Shown piece after piece: positions 1 through 6,415 of a stretch of DNA of 64,000 nt (position 1 is its first letter; every line of letters starts with the position of its first letter). This DNA is from Gemmiger sp. An50. Its GTDB lineage: Bacteria > Bacillota > Clostridia > Oscillospirales > Ruminococcaceae. A program made the position numbers and the translations under genes. Below the pieces are notes generated by a model. The model did no database searches and was not told the origin of the DNA. It saw nothing but the letters and a program-made list of their open reading frames with translations. The stretch spans positions 1 to 64,000 of the forward strand of contig NZ_NFID01000015.1 of the NCBI RefSeq assembly GCF_002161595.1, in the 5' to 3' direction.

Positions 1-249
1 ATGGAAGGAAACAGCCGGCACAAACAGGCGGGCAAGGAGATTGAACAGCTCCTGAAAGACCTGCGGAACAATCTGAGCGAGGAGGATATGGCGCTGGTGG
101 ACCAGATGCTGGAACAGACACTGATTATCTGCGATACGGAAAGCAGCGATGCATTTCAATACGGGTTTTCCACCGGACTGCTGCTGATGCAGGAGGTTCA
201 GGAAATTCTCCGCAAGCGGATTGATGCAGCCGCACATGACACCTTCTGA
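1..249 (+). CDS. DUF6809-like small protein, possibly 5'-truncated
   Basis: This small acidic helical protein of 82 residues opens exactly at the window edge, so the true start may lie upstream. The centre (LSEEDMALVDQML) followed by the motif FQYGFSTGLLLMQEV resembles DUF6809, a family of roughly 90-residue proteins common in Clostridia and often carried on mobile elements. That assignment is from memory of the family pattern. No catalytic motif, signal peptide or membrane segment is visible. It precedes an AT-rich spacer with two structured RNAs and then the recombinase pair, so it may belong to the same accessory region. Its function is unknown. Confidence 0.6.
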   Translation: MEGNSRHKQAGKEIEQLLKDLRNNLSEEDMALVDQMLEQTLIICDTESSDAFQYGFSTGLLLMQEVQEILRKRIDAAAHDTF

Positions 250-267
250 AAATTTTCAGAAGATTGA

Positions 268-296
268 TTGATATCTGCAGATGCAATTCATATAAT
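268..296 (+). promoter_or_regulatory. Promoter of RNA copy A
   Basis: TTGATA (268-273), a 17-base spacer and TATAAT (291-296) form a near-consensus sigma-A promoter. Transcription should start near 303, just ahead of the structured RNA. Confidence 0.75.
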
Positions 297-302
297 ACAG
301 GT

Positions 303-446
303 AAGCAGGAATCCAACGCGAATTTTGAGCAACGAAACTACCCACTCCAAGTGCGTCCTCTGGAGCTTACAAGATTATTTCTGATAAAAAGTCATTCTGT
401 GATTGCGCCGGCATTGCCGGACTGTTGCGGGATGGCTTTTTGTTCA
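303..446 (+). ncRNA. Structured ncRNA, copy A of a tandem pair
   Basis: This is an independent transcription unit of about 140 nt lying between two protein genes. The 3' domain is a perfect 10-bp stem, AAAAAGUCAU (386-395) with AUGGCUUUUU (432-441). It encloses a conserved CUGUGAU element and an inner GC-rich hairpin (CCGGC, 408-412 / GCCGG, 416-420). The 5' domain has UUGAGC (325-330), which can pair with GCU (365-367) and CAA (370-372) around a CCCACUCCAAGUG segment. The same layout recurs in copy B (697-857) with compensatory base changes, which is direct evidence for the fold. No open frame with a ribosome site lies inside. I do not recognise the family; tandem Clostridial RNA motifs such as drum or Clostridiales-1 are possible matches to test. 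Confidence 0.7.
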
Positions 447-661
447 ATGTGAGAAATAACTCGCAATTTTCTGTTATAAAATTTTATAGATCGAAGCATG
501 CGGTTTTCTCTTTGTGATGTATTGATTTGAAGGTTTGTTAAATGAATTGTTTCTTTTTTGTTTGAAGCTAAGAATGTTGTGAAATGAAAGTTTCTGTATT
601 TTTTAATTTAAACCTAAGAACTTTTTTAATTCAAAATAAATAAAAAATTTGATAAAAAGTA
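447..661. other. AT-rich spacer between the two RNAs
   Basis: This stretch is very AT-rich, with runs of T and A and no open frame preceded by a ribosome site. It looks like the non-coding separator between RNA copy A and the promoter of copy B. Confidence 0.5.
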
Positions 662-690
662 TTGCAAAAATAAATGCTGTGTGTTAATAT
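662..690 (+). promoter_or_regulatory. Promoter of RNA copy B
   Basis: TTGCAA (662-667), 17 bases and TAATAT (685-690), with TGT directly before the -10 (extended -10). The predicted start is about 697. Copy B therefore has its own promoter and is not merely processed from copy A. Confidence 0.65.
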
Positions 691-696
691 AGGGAC

Positions 697-857
697 ATAG
701 AAAGCACAACCTGAGTGCTAATTTGGCGAATCGTAATTGCCCACTCGAAGTGGGATCTTTTGGCGCTATCAATATAAATATTGTGAGATAAACAGTCATC
801 TTGTGATCTTCCCGGTATAATACCGGGAAGGTGTATACAGGATGGCTGTTTGTTTTT
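697..857 (+). ncRNA. Structured ncRNA, copy B of a tandem pair
   Basis: This second copy of the RNA at 303-446 is about 160 nt long. An 11-bp stem AAACAGUCAUC (790-800) / GAUGGCUGUUU (841-851) is followed by a U-rich end (TTTGTTTTTT) and would also serve as an intrinsic terminator. Inside are UUGUGAU and a hairpin UUCCCGGUA / UACCGGGAA. The A389-U438 pair of copy A is C793-G848 here, while the U-G wobble two steps further in is kept. In the 5' domain AGC/GCU of copy A becomes GCG/CGC here, and CCCAC-UCGAA-GUGGG is a clean small hairpin. These double changes support a selected RNA structure. It ends about 110 nt before the recombinase pair. Confidence 0.72.
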
Positions 858-968
858 TACAGAATACAGGCGGATGCAGGTGCGGTCTGCATAGTCCTTG
901 AAGAGGGACGTTAATCACTACTACCTTAAATTACACACAACAGATAAAACGAAAGAAGGGATGAGAGG

Positions 969-2558
969 ATGTCCAAATCAAAAAATGACACGGATTGCAT
1001 GGGCGGGACAAAGCGGTTTTATGTCCGCCCGGCGCGCGACCAGAAGGGGCAGCAGGATGCGATCTATCAGTTGATCGACCCGAAGACGGGAGCCCCGTAC
1101 ACAAATGCGACGATTGTGGCAGCGCTTAAAGAGCGCGCGGCGGAACAGCCGGCCCTGGCAGAGATGATTGCGGCAGACATTGCTGCAATCGAACGGAAAG
1201 CAAAAGAAAACCCCGACGCCAAGTACGAGATGCGCTGCCGCGGCAAAACTGCACAGGAGGCAACCAGGCGGGCGAAGAAGGAATTGCTGCCGCGGATCGA
1301 ACGCATGGCGGCGCTGCTGTTTGCACATTATTGGAAGGCCAACATCGAGTATGGCAATGTGACAATTGAGCAGTATGTACATTATGCGGGAGACGCATTG
1401 TTTTCGGGCGAAACGGCGGATGCCCGGAATCATATGATGTCGGCGCTCCGTACGTTTGTACTGCCGGTGATCGGGGAGATGCGCTTGCGTGATATGGATA
1501 GCACCACACAGACACAGCTCGTTTGCAAAGTCAATCGCCTTCTGTCCCGGAAGAAGGCCAGTGCATCCTCCCGCGGATACGCAAAACGGGCCTATAAAGG
1601 GCTGTTTGCTGCAATCGAGAGCAGCGGATACGGTGATTGCGCGACTGGCATTCAGTTGGCGGATATGATTGCCAAGATCAAAGGCAAAAATAGTGCATTG
1701 GTAAACAGCGTACGCAGTGCACATCTGGATGATGATCAGAGGGCGGCACTGTTTGCAGTTGAGAATGCGGAGCGGCGCGAGTATCTGATGTTTGTGCTGG
1801 CGATGATCTATTGTGGCATGGAAACCTGTGAAATCAGCGCCCAGCGTTTTGGTGACATCGTGCAGCTGAATCTGGATGGGGGAGAAAGCTGCTATATCAT
1901 CACAATCACCAGCGTTATGCGCAGATTGCATAAACGGTATTCTCAGATCGGACCCACAAATAATGACTTTCCGCTGCGGCGGCTGCGCAAGGTGGTCCTC
2001 TATCCGTGGGCGGCCACCATTTTGCTGGAGTACATCGATTACCTGCGGCATCAAGGTTATAGCGATCATCAGATTGCTCAGATGAGGTTGTCTGATCCAG
2101 CGCCGGATAATGTGATTGTAGGTCCCGCGGAACTGGATGATATGATCGGTAATCTTCTGGCGCAGGCGGGAATTTCCGAAAGTCCGATTCCGCGTACCCG
2201 GAAGAATGGAACGGTATACCTGCAGGCAGAGGCTGCTGGTGTCAAGCTGCTCTATCGGGATGCACAGTACCTTGCTCAGATCTGTGGTGCTGACCTTCCG
2301 ATGCTGCATGCCATGTTCGGCCTTGTTCGGAGTGAAACGGATGAAGAAGCCTATCTGGATATCCTCAGTGATGAGTATGCTGTGGCGCGTTATCTGCGGC
2401 TGCGGCGGTGTCCATCTTTTGAAAATATAGTTGGCAAAGTAAATCGTCATATCTTTGCGGTTAAGAATGACACAGGAGGACCACAGACGGTGAAAATCAT
2501 ATCGGATTATGCCGTAAAGGCGGAATGGAGGGAAATCAGAGATGACAAAAACAATTGA
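969..2558 (+). CDS. Tyrosine recombinase-like protein, catalytically degenerate
   Basis: This 529-residue protein has tyrosine recombinase architecture: an N-terminal segment (about 1-110), a SAM-like core-binding domain (about 115-225) and a C-terminal catalytic fold. The expected G-L-R-I-S-E box reads GMETCE (283-288), so the first catalytic Arg is Glu285. The H-x-x-R box reads as LYRDA and the GH box as GL. It probably binds DNA or a partner rather than cutting. Its N-terminal DPKTG segment is matched by NPETG in the next gene, suggesting a duplicated pair. Its last 17 bases overlap that gene, so the two are translationally coupled. The start follows AAGAAGGG about 8 bases upstream. The recombinase fold is moderately sure; the inactivity is inferred. 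Confidence 0.7.
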   Translation: MSKSKNDTDCMGGTKRFYVRPARDQKGQQDAIYQLIDPKTGAPYTNATIVAALKERAAEQPALAEMIAADIAAIERKAKENPDAKYEMRCRGKTAQEATRRAKKELLPRIERMAALLFAHYWKANIEYGNVTIEQYVHYAGDALFSGETADARNHMMSALRTFVLPVIGEMRLRDMDSTTQTQLVCKVNRLLSRKKASASSRGYAKRAYKGLFAAIESSGYGDCATGIQLADMIAKIKGKNSALVNSVRSAHLDDDQRAALFAVENAERREYLMFVLAMIYCGMETCEISAQRFGDIVQLNLDGGESCYIITITSVMRRLHKRYSQIGPTNNDFPLRRLRKVVLYPWAATILLEYIDYLRHQGYSDHQIAQMRLSDPAPDNVIVGPAELDDMIGNLLAQAGISESPIPRTRKNGTVYLQAEAAGVKLLYRDAQYLAQICGADLPMLHAMFGLVRSETDEEAYLDILSDEYAVARYLRLRRCPSFENIVGKVNRHIFAVKNDTGGPQTVKIISDYAVKAEWREIRDDKNN

Positions 2559-4212
2559 ATATGGCGGAGTCAGTTTCCGCGTACGGACGGCCTACCCCAG
2601 GGGTCGCAAAGCATCCAAGGCGCCGTGCCGCGCCTTGATCAGCCCCATCAATCCCGAAACCGGTGATGTGATTACCAAGCGCCAGCTTTTCGGGGTCGAG
2701 AGCGATTGTCCGGTGGATAAACCTGTTTACGGAGCGAACCCGGCAGACATTGAGGAGCACCATTTTCCGGCCATCGCCAATGAGTTGATTCAAGCGATGT
2801 ATCAAGCCGGATTGTTGGCGGCAAGCAATCGTTATGAGCCTACCCATGACCTGGGAGACGCGGCGGAGTCCTTTAAAGAGATGTTCTTCTCGATTCATCA
2901 ACAGCAGTGGGCCGAACGTACAATCGATGACTATCGGCGCCAGTATGATATTTTGGTCACTGAATTGCGCGGAACGACGGCAGAATCTCTTACGCCGGAA
3001 ATTTATCGTGCATTGCAGGAGCGTATCTGCCGCAACGCAGCGGGGACTGCGCGCAAAAAATCTGACTGGGTGGCGGGTACAGAAGCGCCCCCATCGGGTG
3101 CCAAACGGCTGAATCTCCTGTATCTGCTGATCTGGGATTTGAAAACGACGGAAGGCTATAATATACCGCTCGTGCCCACGCGCTATGCGGGTAAGCCTTC
3201 CCGGCAGGATCTGCTGCTGTCTTATATTGACAGTGCCCGCAGTATTCCGCGAAATTTACTGAAGCAGGTGTGCGATGGGACTATCCTGTCGGGACAGGTC
3301 GGTATATTGGCGGACACGGGGCTGCGGATCAGTGAATATGGAGGTTTGCTGTTTTGTTCGATTGCCAGGCTGGAGGGTTCGCAGGGCGCCATGTATTACT
3401 TGCGTGTTACAGGTCAGCTCGGCGTCAGTTCGAACACACGAACAGAAATTCCCAAAACGACGTCGTCCTATCGAGTGGTGCCGCTGTCGGTTGAACTGGG
3501 AGAAATCCTGATGCAGCGTCAGCAGGAGCTGGAAAGGGATTATGGCAACGTTTCCTTGATGCTCATGTGTGGAAGTGTGCAGGCGGGGGAGTACTGTACG
3601 GACGCAAAAACGGTGTCCGGTACGATGAACAATATTACGGAGCAAATTCCTGAGCTTCTGCGTGATCCGCGGATTTTGGAGGCCTTGAAGAAGAGCCGAC
3701 CTTATCGTTTTGATGAGGTGTGCCAGGATAATTATTTGCTGAGTATGCTTACATGTCATGCATTGCGTCGTAATTTCTGTACCTGGATATATTGTGAGAG
3801 CGGCATGGATACTAAACAGGCGTATCAGCAGATGGGCCATGCGAAGAAGTCGGAGATGCGGCGGTCGGGGGCCATTGGTGCCACACCCGGCGAAATCTAT
3901 CACATGTGTCTCCAGAAGCATGTCAGCCGTACGCTGTATCATGATCCACATCCGCTGCGGTATCAGGCTGGCGAAGAGTTCAGCGAGACGGAGGTGCCGG
4001 CATGTGCCATCGAACTGACTTTGCCAGCTAACAGCCGGTGGCAGTTAATCGTTGCTGAAACAGAGCCCATGGCTCATACCAGCTGTCAGGGGGATAATGT
4101 GAGTGTGAGTCAAAAGTGGCAGGAAGATATTCGATGCAGATCCGATGGGTATGCACTGCTGGCAGATCCATCGGTCTATACAATTCGAGAAAAGAAGAAG
4201 CTGTTTGCGTAA
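2542..4212 (+). CDS. Tyrosine recombinase/integrase, catalytic partner
   Basis: This 556-residue site-specific recombinase retains the family's catalytic signature: Arg262 in DTGLRISE, His406 and Arg409 in CHALRR, His433 in MGH, and Tyr453 in EIYHM as the likely nucleophile. The GH-to-Tyr spacing is about 20 residues, longer than usual. The core-binding domain is at about 95-215, and there is a C-terminal extension of about 100 residues after the Tyr. It starts inside the end of the upstream degenerate paralogue behind GGAGGG, so both are probably made together. A strong terminator follows. No relaxase, capsid or conjugation gene is nearby, so the pair is either a stripped element or a stable chromosomal recombination module. 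Confidence 0.8.
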   Translation: MTKTIEYGGVSFRVRTAYPRGRKASKAPCRALISPINPETGDVITKRQLFGVESDCPVDKPVYGANPADIEEHHFPAIANELIQAMYQAGLLAASNRYEPTHDLGDAAESFKEMFFSIHQQQWAERTIDDYRRQYDILVTELRGTTAESLTPEIYRALQERICRNAAGTARKKSDWVAGTEAPPSGAKRLNLLYLLIWDLKTTEGYNIPLVPTRYAGKPSRQDLLLSYIDSARSIPRNLLKQVCDGTILSGQVGILADTGLRISEYGGLLFCSIARLEGSQGAMYYLRVTGQLGVSSNTRTEIPKTTSSYRVVPLSVELGEILMQRQQELERDYGNVSLMLMCGSVQAGEYCTDAKTVSGTMNNITEQIPELLRDPRILEALKKSRPYRFDEVCQDNYLLSMLTCHALRRNFCTWIYCESGMDTKQAYQQMGHAKKSEMRRSGAIGATPGEIYHMCLQKHVSRTLYHDPHPLRYQAGEEFSETEVPACAIELTLPANSRWQLIVAETEPMAHTSCQGDNVSVSQKWQEDIRCRSDGYALLADPSVYTIREKKKLFA

Positions 4213-4250
4213 AGTCCGGCAAAATCGGTATATTGGTATCGAGTAAAGAA

Positions 4251-4285
4251 AAGGGACAGGCATCAAGATTGCCTGTCCCTTATCT
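4251..4285 (+). terminator. Terminator after the recombinase pair
   Basis: An 11-bp stem AAGGGACAGGC (4251-4261) / GCCTGTCCCTT (4271-4281) has a 9-base loop and a short T-rich tail. Confidence 0.75.
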
Positions 4286-4639
4286 TATGCGCCTATCGGT
4301 GCTTTCAGCAGGTGAGATATGTCGAGGAGTGCAGAAGATTGAGTGAAGCACAAACGCCTGACTTCGTTGCGTTCCCTTGCTGTTCATAGAAAGTTCAGGT
4401 GTGTTTTCTGAGTTGTTCAGCACATACGGGAGATTGAGGAAGAGCTGCTTATTCAGAGTTTCTGTCACCGCGCCATTTTCCGGTCCTTGCTTTTGACCTT
4501 TTGCGCAGGAGACGCTGTGTTTTGGTCTGCTGTTTGTGCTGATGCAATGTCTGCTTGCCTTGCCGCAAGGTGTGATGTGAGGGCTTTTTCTGCATCTCCT
4601 GCAACAGTATGGAATGTTTGTAGATTTTCGTGCATTGCA
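4286..4639. other. No intact gene; eroded sequence
   Basis: No frame with a convincing ribosome site is present. On the minus strand a helical Ala/Gln/Lys-rich frame (about 4465-4656) appears to continue in another frame downstream. This may be the remnant of a small coiled-coil protein, but that is a weak reading. Confidence 0.3.
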
Positions 4640-4668
4640 TTGCTTTCTTCGTGCAAATGGCATATAAT
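4640..4668 (+). promoter_or_regulatory. Promoter of the toxin-antitoxin pair
   Basis: TTGCTT (4640-4645), 17 bases, TATAAT (4663-4668), about 30 bases before the antitoxin start. Confidence 0.65.
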
Positions 4669-4697
4669 AAAAGTGCCAATAGGAAGGAGATGATTCT

Positions 4698-4976
4698 ATG
4701 GCCGGTTCTACCACCAATATTAGTATTCGTATGGATTCCGAACTGAAAGCACAGGCTGATGCGCTGTTTGCTGAACTCGGCATGAACCTGTCCACCGCAT
4801 TCAACATCTTTGTCCGGCAGTCTCTTCGAGAGGGCGGGATTCCTTTTGAGATTAGTTTAAATCAGCCCAACAAGGAAACGATTGCAGCTATGCTGGAGGC
4901 GGAAAGGATCGCAAAGGATCCGTCTGTAAAGGGATACACCGATATGGATGAGTTGTTTGCGGATTTGAAAAAATGA
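4698..4976 (+). CDS. RelB/DinJ-family antitoxin
   Basis: This 92-residue antitoxin has the typical DinJ layout: an N-terminal ribbon-helix-helix segment (NISIRMDSELKAQADALF, then LGMNLSTAFNIFVRQSL) that dimerises and binds operator DNA, and a C-terminal tail (about 55-92) that normally wraps the toxin. It follows AGGAAGGAG and overlaps the toxin start by ATGA. Family members repress their own promoter alone or with toxin. Here the toxin gene is interrupted, so the antitoxin may persist only as a repressor or as protection against related toxins. Confidence 0.88.
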   Translation: MAGSTTNISIRMDSELKAQADALFAELGMNLSTAFNIFVRQSLREGGIPFEISLNQPNKETIAAMLEAERIAKDPSVKGYTDMDELFADLKK

Positions 4977-5263
4977 GCCAGACAAAATATATGGTCAAGT
5001 TCACCACGCAATTCCGAAAGGACTACAAGCTGGCAATCAAGCGTGGCTTGAAAATCGAATTGCTGGAACAGATCGTTGCTCTTTTGGCTGCAGGACAATC
5101 TCTACCAGAAAAGAATAAAGATCACGCACTTACCGGCAACTGGGTCGGCCATCGAGAATGTCACATTTTGCCTGATTGGCTCTTGGTCTAGCGAGTTGAG
5201 GACGATGTTCTGGTATTGACTTTGACCCGTACAGGGACTCATAGTGATTTGTTTGGAAAGTAA
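4973..5263 (+). pseudogene. YafQ-family toxin broken by an in-frame TAG
   Basis: The frame begins as a normal YafQ-type mRNA interferase (VKFTTQFRKDYKLAIKRG, then KDHALTGNW, HRECHILPDWLLV). It hits TAG at codon 73, where the family has Tyr (PDWLLVY). Past the stop the same frame continues with RVEDDVLVLTLTRTGTHSDL to a TAA at 5261-5263, the normal length of 96 codons. The lost tail contains the His of RTGTH, equivalent to the catalytic His87 of E. coli YafQ, so a 72-residue product should be inactive. One base change (TAT or TAC to TAG) explains it. Readthrough cannot be excluded. Confidence 0.88.
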
Positions 5264-5328
5264 CCGATATGAGAAGGCCGTCGTAGCTTTGAGCCTACGG
5301 CGGCTCTTTGAATATTTAACGCCCTACG

Positions 5329-5497
5329 CTACAACTGCAACTTCTCCAGCCAGTCATCAAACGACTTTTGTAAAATATGAATTGGCGTATCAGTACATGA
5401 GGTTTTGGAGGACCTTCCTTTACCAGCACGTATGCCGGTGTACGCATAATGTTGAGCATGACAGCGACATCTTTTACGATGTAAGTGTGTGCTATCG
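5329..5497 (-). pseudogene. Eroded excisionase-type helix-turn-helix gene
   Basis: On the minus strand one frame reads TYIVKDVAVMLNIMRTPAYV then LVKEGPPKPHV, the pattern of MerR/excisionase-type HTH proteins. The expected C-terminus ILQKSFDDWLEKLQL followed by TAG lies in a different frame, so at least one frameshift separates the halves. No intact start is seen. Together with the recombinases it suggests a decayed integrated element ending near tRNA-Pro. It is a fragment, not a working gene. Confidence 0.5.
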
Positions 5498-5619
5498 GCA
5501 GTGGTATTGGCGATGCGGCGCATTTTATGGGTTTTTGATCGCAAGACCAGCACAGCGCAATGAATCCATTCATTATGTCCCCCAGGACAGGAGCAAAACG
5601 GCCAGGAAAAAAGAAAGGG

Positions 5620-5656
5620 TTTGCGGGCGGTTCCGAGGTTCGGAACCGCCCGCAAA
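5620..5656. terminator. Perfect 17-bp inverted repeat
   Basis: TTTGCGGGCGGTTCCGA (5620-5636) and its exact complement (5640-5656) are separated by 3 bases. A T-run is missing on the plus side, but AAAGAAA upstream would give a U-rich tail on the minus strand. It is a likely terminator or mobile-element end. Confidence 0.45.
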
Positions 5657-5672
5657 CCCGCATTACAGCAAT

Positions 5673-5703
5673 AAAAAAGCCATCAGCCTTTCAGCTGATG
5701 GCT
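5673..5703 (-). terminator. Terminator of tRNA-Pro
   Basis: On the minus strand a GCCATCAGC / GCTGATGGC stem is followed by a run of six T, immediately past the tRNA 3' end. Confidence 0.8.
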
Positions 5704-5704
5704 T

Positions 5705-5781
5705 TGGTCCGAGTGGCGAGAGTCGAACTCACGGCCTCTTGAACCCCATTCAAGCGCGCTACCAAACTGCGCTACACCCGG
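5705..5781 (-). tRNA. tRNA-Pro (GGG)
   Basis: This 77-nt cloverleaf has acceptor CCGGGTG / CACTCGG (one G-U pair), an encoded ACCA end, a T-arm with GTTCGACTC, and anticodon stem CTTGA / TCAAG around loop ATGGGGT. The anticodon is therefore GGG, reading CCC/CCU. The 3' end faces the accessory region on its left, the usual side for elements that integrate in a tRNA gene. Confidence 0.93.
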
Positions 5782-6004
5782 ACGTCTGGCCCGGTGTTCT
5801 CACCGGCGACGTTGTTTATTATAGCCCATGCAACCTGTTTTGTCAACGGAGAATTTTCAGTTTTCTCCTTTTTACAAAAGTTTTCCAAATATTTTACAGT
5901 TGATTGGTCATACTATCTTCAAAAGGCGAAAAGCGGAGAGAAAAAACAGGATTCAAAGATCATTCCGTGCGCCAAATCTTGAAAAGGAGGATATAAAATC
6001 AACT

Positions 6005-6259
6005 ATGGAAAGCGGTATGAATTTTCATCATCAGGGACAAAACGCAGTGGGGCAGGTGGATCAGGGCAACGAGCCCGGCAAACAAGGCGGGAAAAAGCAC
6101 CAGACCGACCCGGACGAAGGGTTTGGGGCGTATCTGCCCTGGGTGGATCCCATGCTCCTGCCCGGCGGGGTACAGAAGATTCAGGATGGTTCGGTGCAGG
6201 CGATACAGCCCGCGCCGGATCAGCGGGGCGGCGGCTGCGAACCGGAACCCTGTGAATAA
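6005..6259 (+). CDS. Hypothetical 84-residue hydrophilic protein
   Basis: This small Gly/Gln/Pro-rich protein (MESGMNFHHQGQNAV, ending GGGCEPEPCE) has no recognised domain, signal peptide or membrane segment. AAAGGAGG lies upstream at 5983-5990, about 14 bases before the ATG at 6005, a slightly long spacing. A second in-frame ATG at 6017 would be too far away. A clear terminator follows at 6274, which supports a real short transcription unit. Function unknown. Confidence 0.5.
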   Translation: MESGMNFHHQGQNAVGQVDQGNEPGKQGGKKHQTDPDEGFGAYLPWVDPMLLPGGVQKIQDGSVQAIQPAPDQRGGGCEPEPCE

Positions 6260-6273
6260 TTGAATATGGCAGG

Positions 6274-6306
6274 CAGCCGGGCGAAGCGATTCTCCCGGCT
6301 GTTTTT
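6274..6306 (+). terminator. Intrinsic terminator
   Basis: CAGCCGGG (6274-6281) pairs with CCCGGCTG (6294-6301), followed by TTTTT. Confidence 0.8.
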
Positions 6307-6415
6307 ATGTGCAGGGGAATTTTAACCGTTTCTTTCTTGGCAGCAGGCAGGATCAGTGATAGAATACCAGTAAACAGCGGCATGCAGCCGCACAGGAGAG
6401 AAAGGAACCGAAACC

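Noticed and set aside
303-857. Retron or IS110-type bridge RNA
   Set aside because: No reverse transcriptase and no DEDD transposase is present; the neighbours are tyrosine recombinases.
978-2450. A 490-codon open frame antisense to the first recombinase
   Set aside because: No ribosome site, no domain pattern; it mirrors the codon bias of the real gene on the other strand.
5244-5903. A plus-strand frame running through the HTH remnant and tRNA-Pro
   Set aside because: It crosses a tRNA gene and has no ribosome site or domain.
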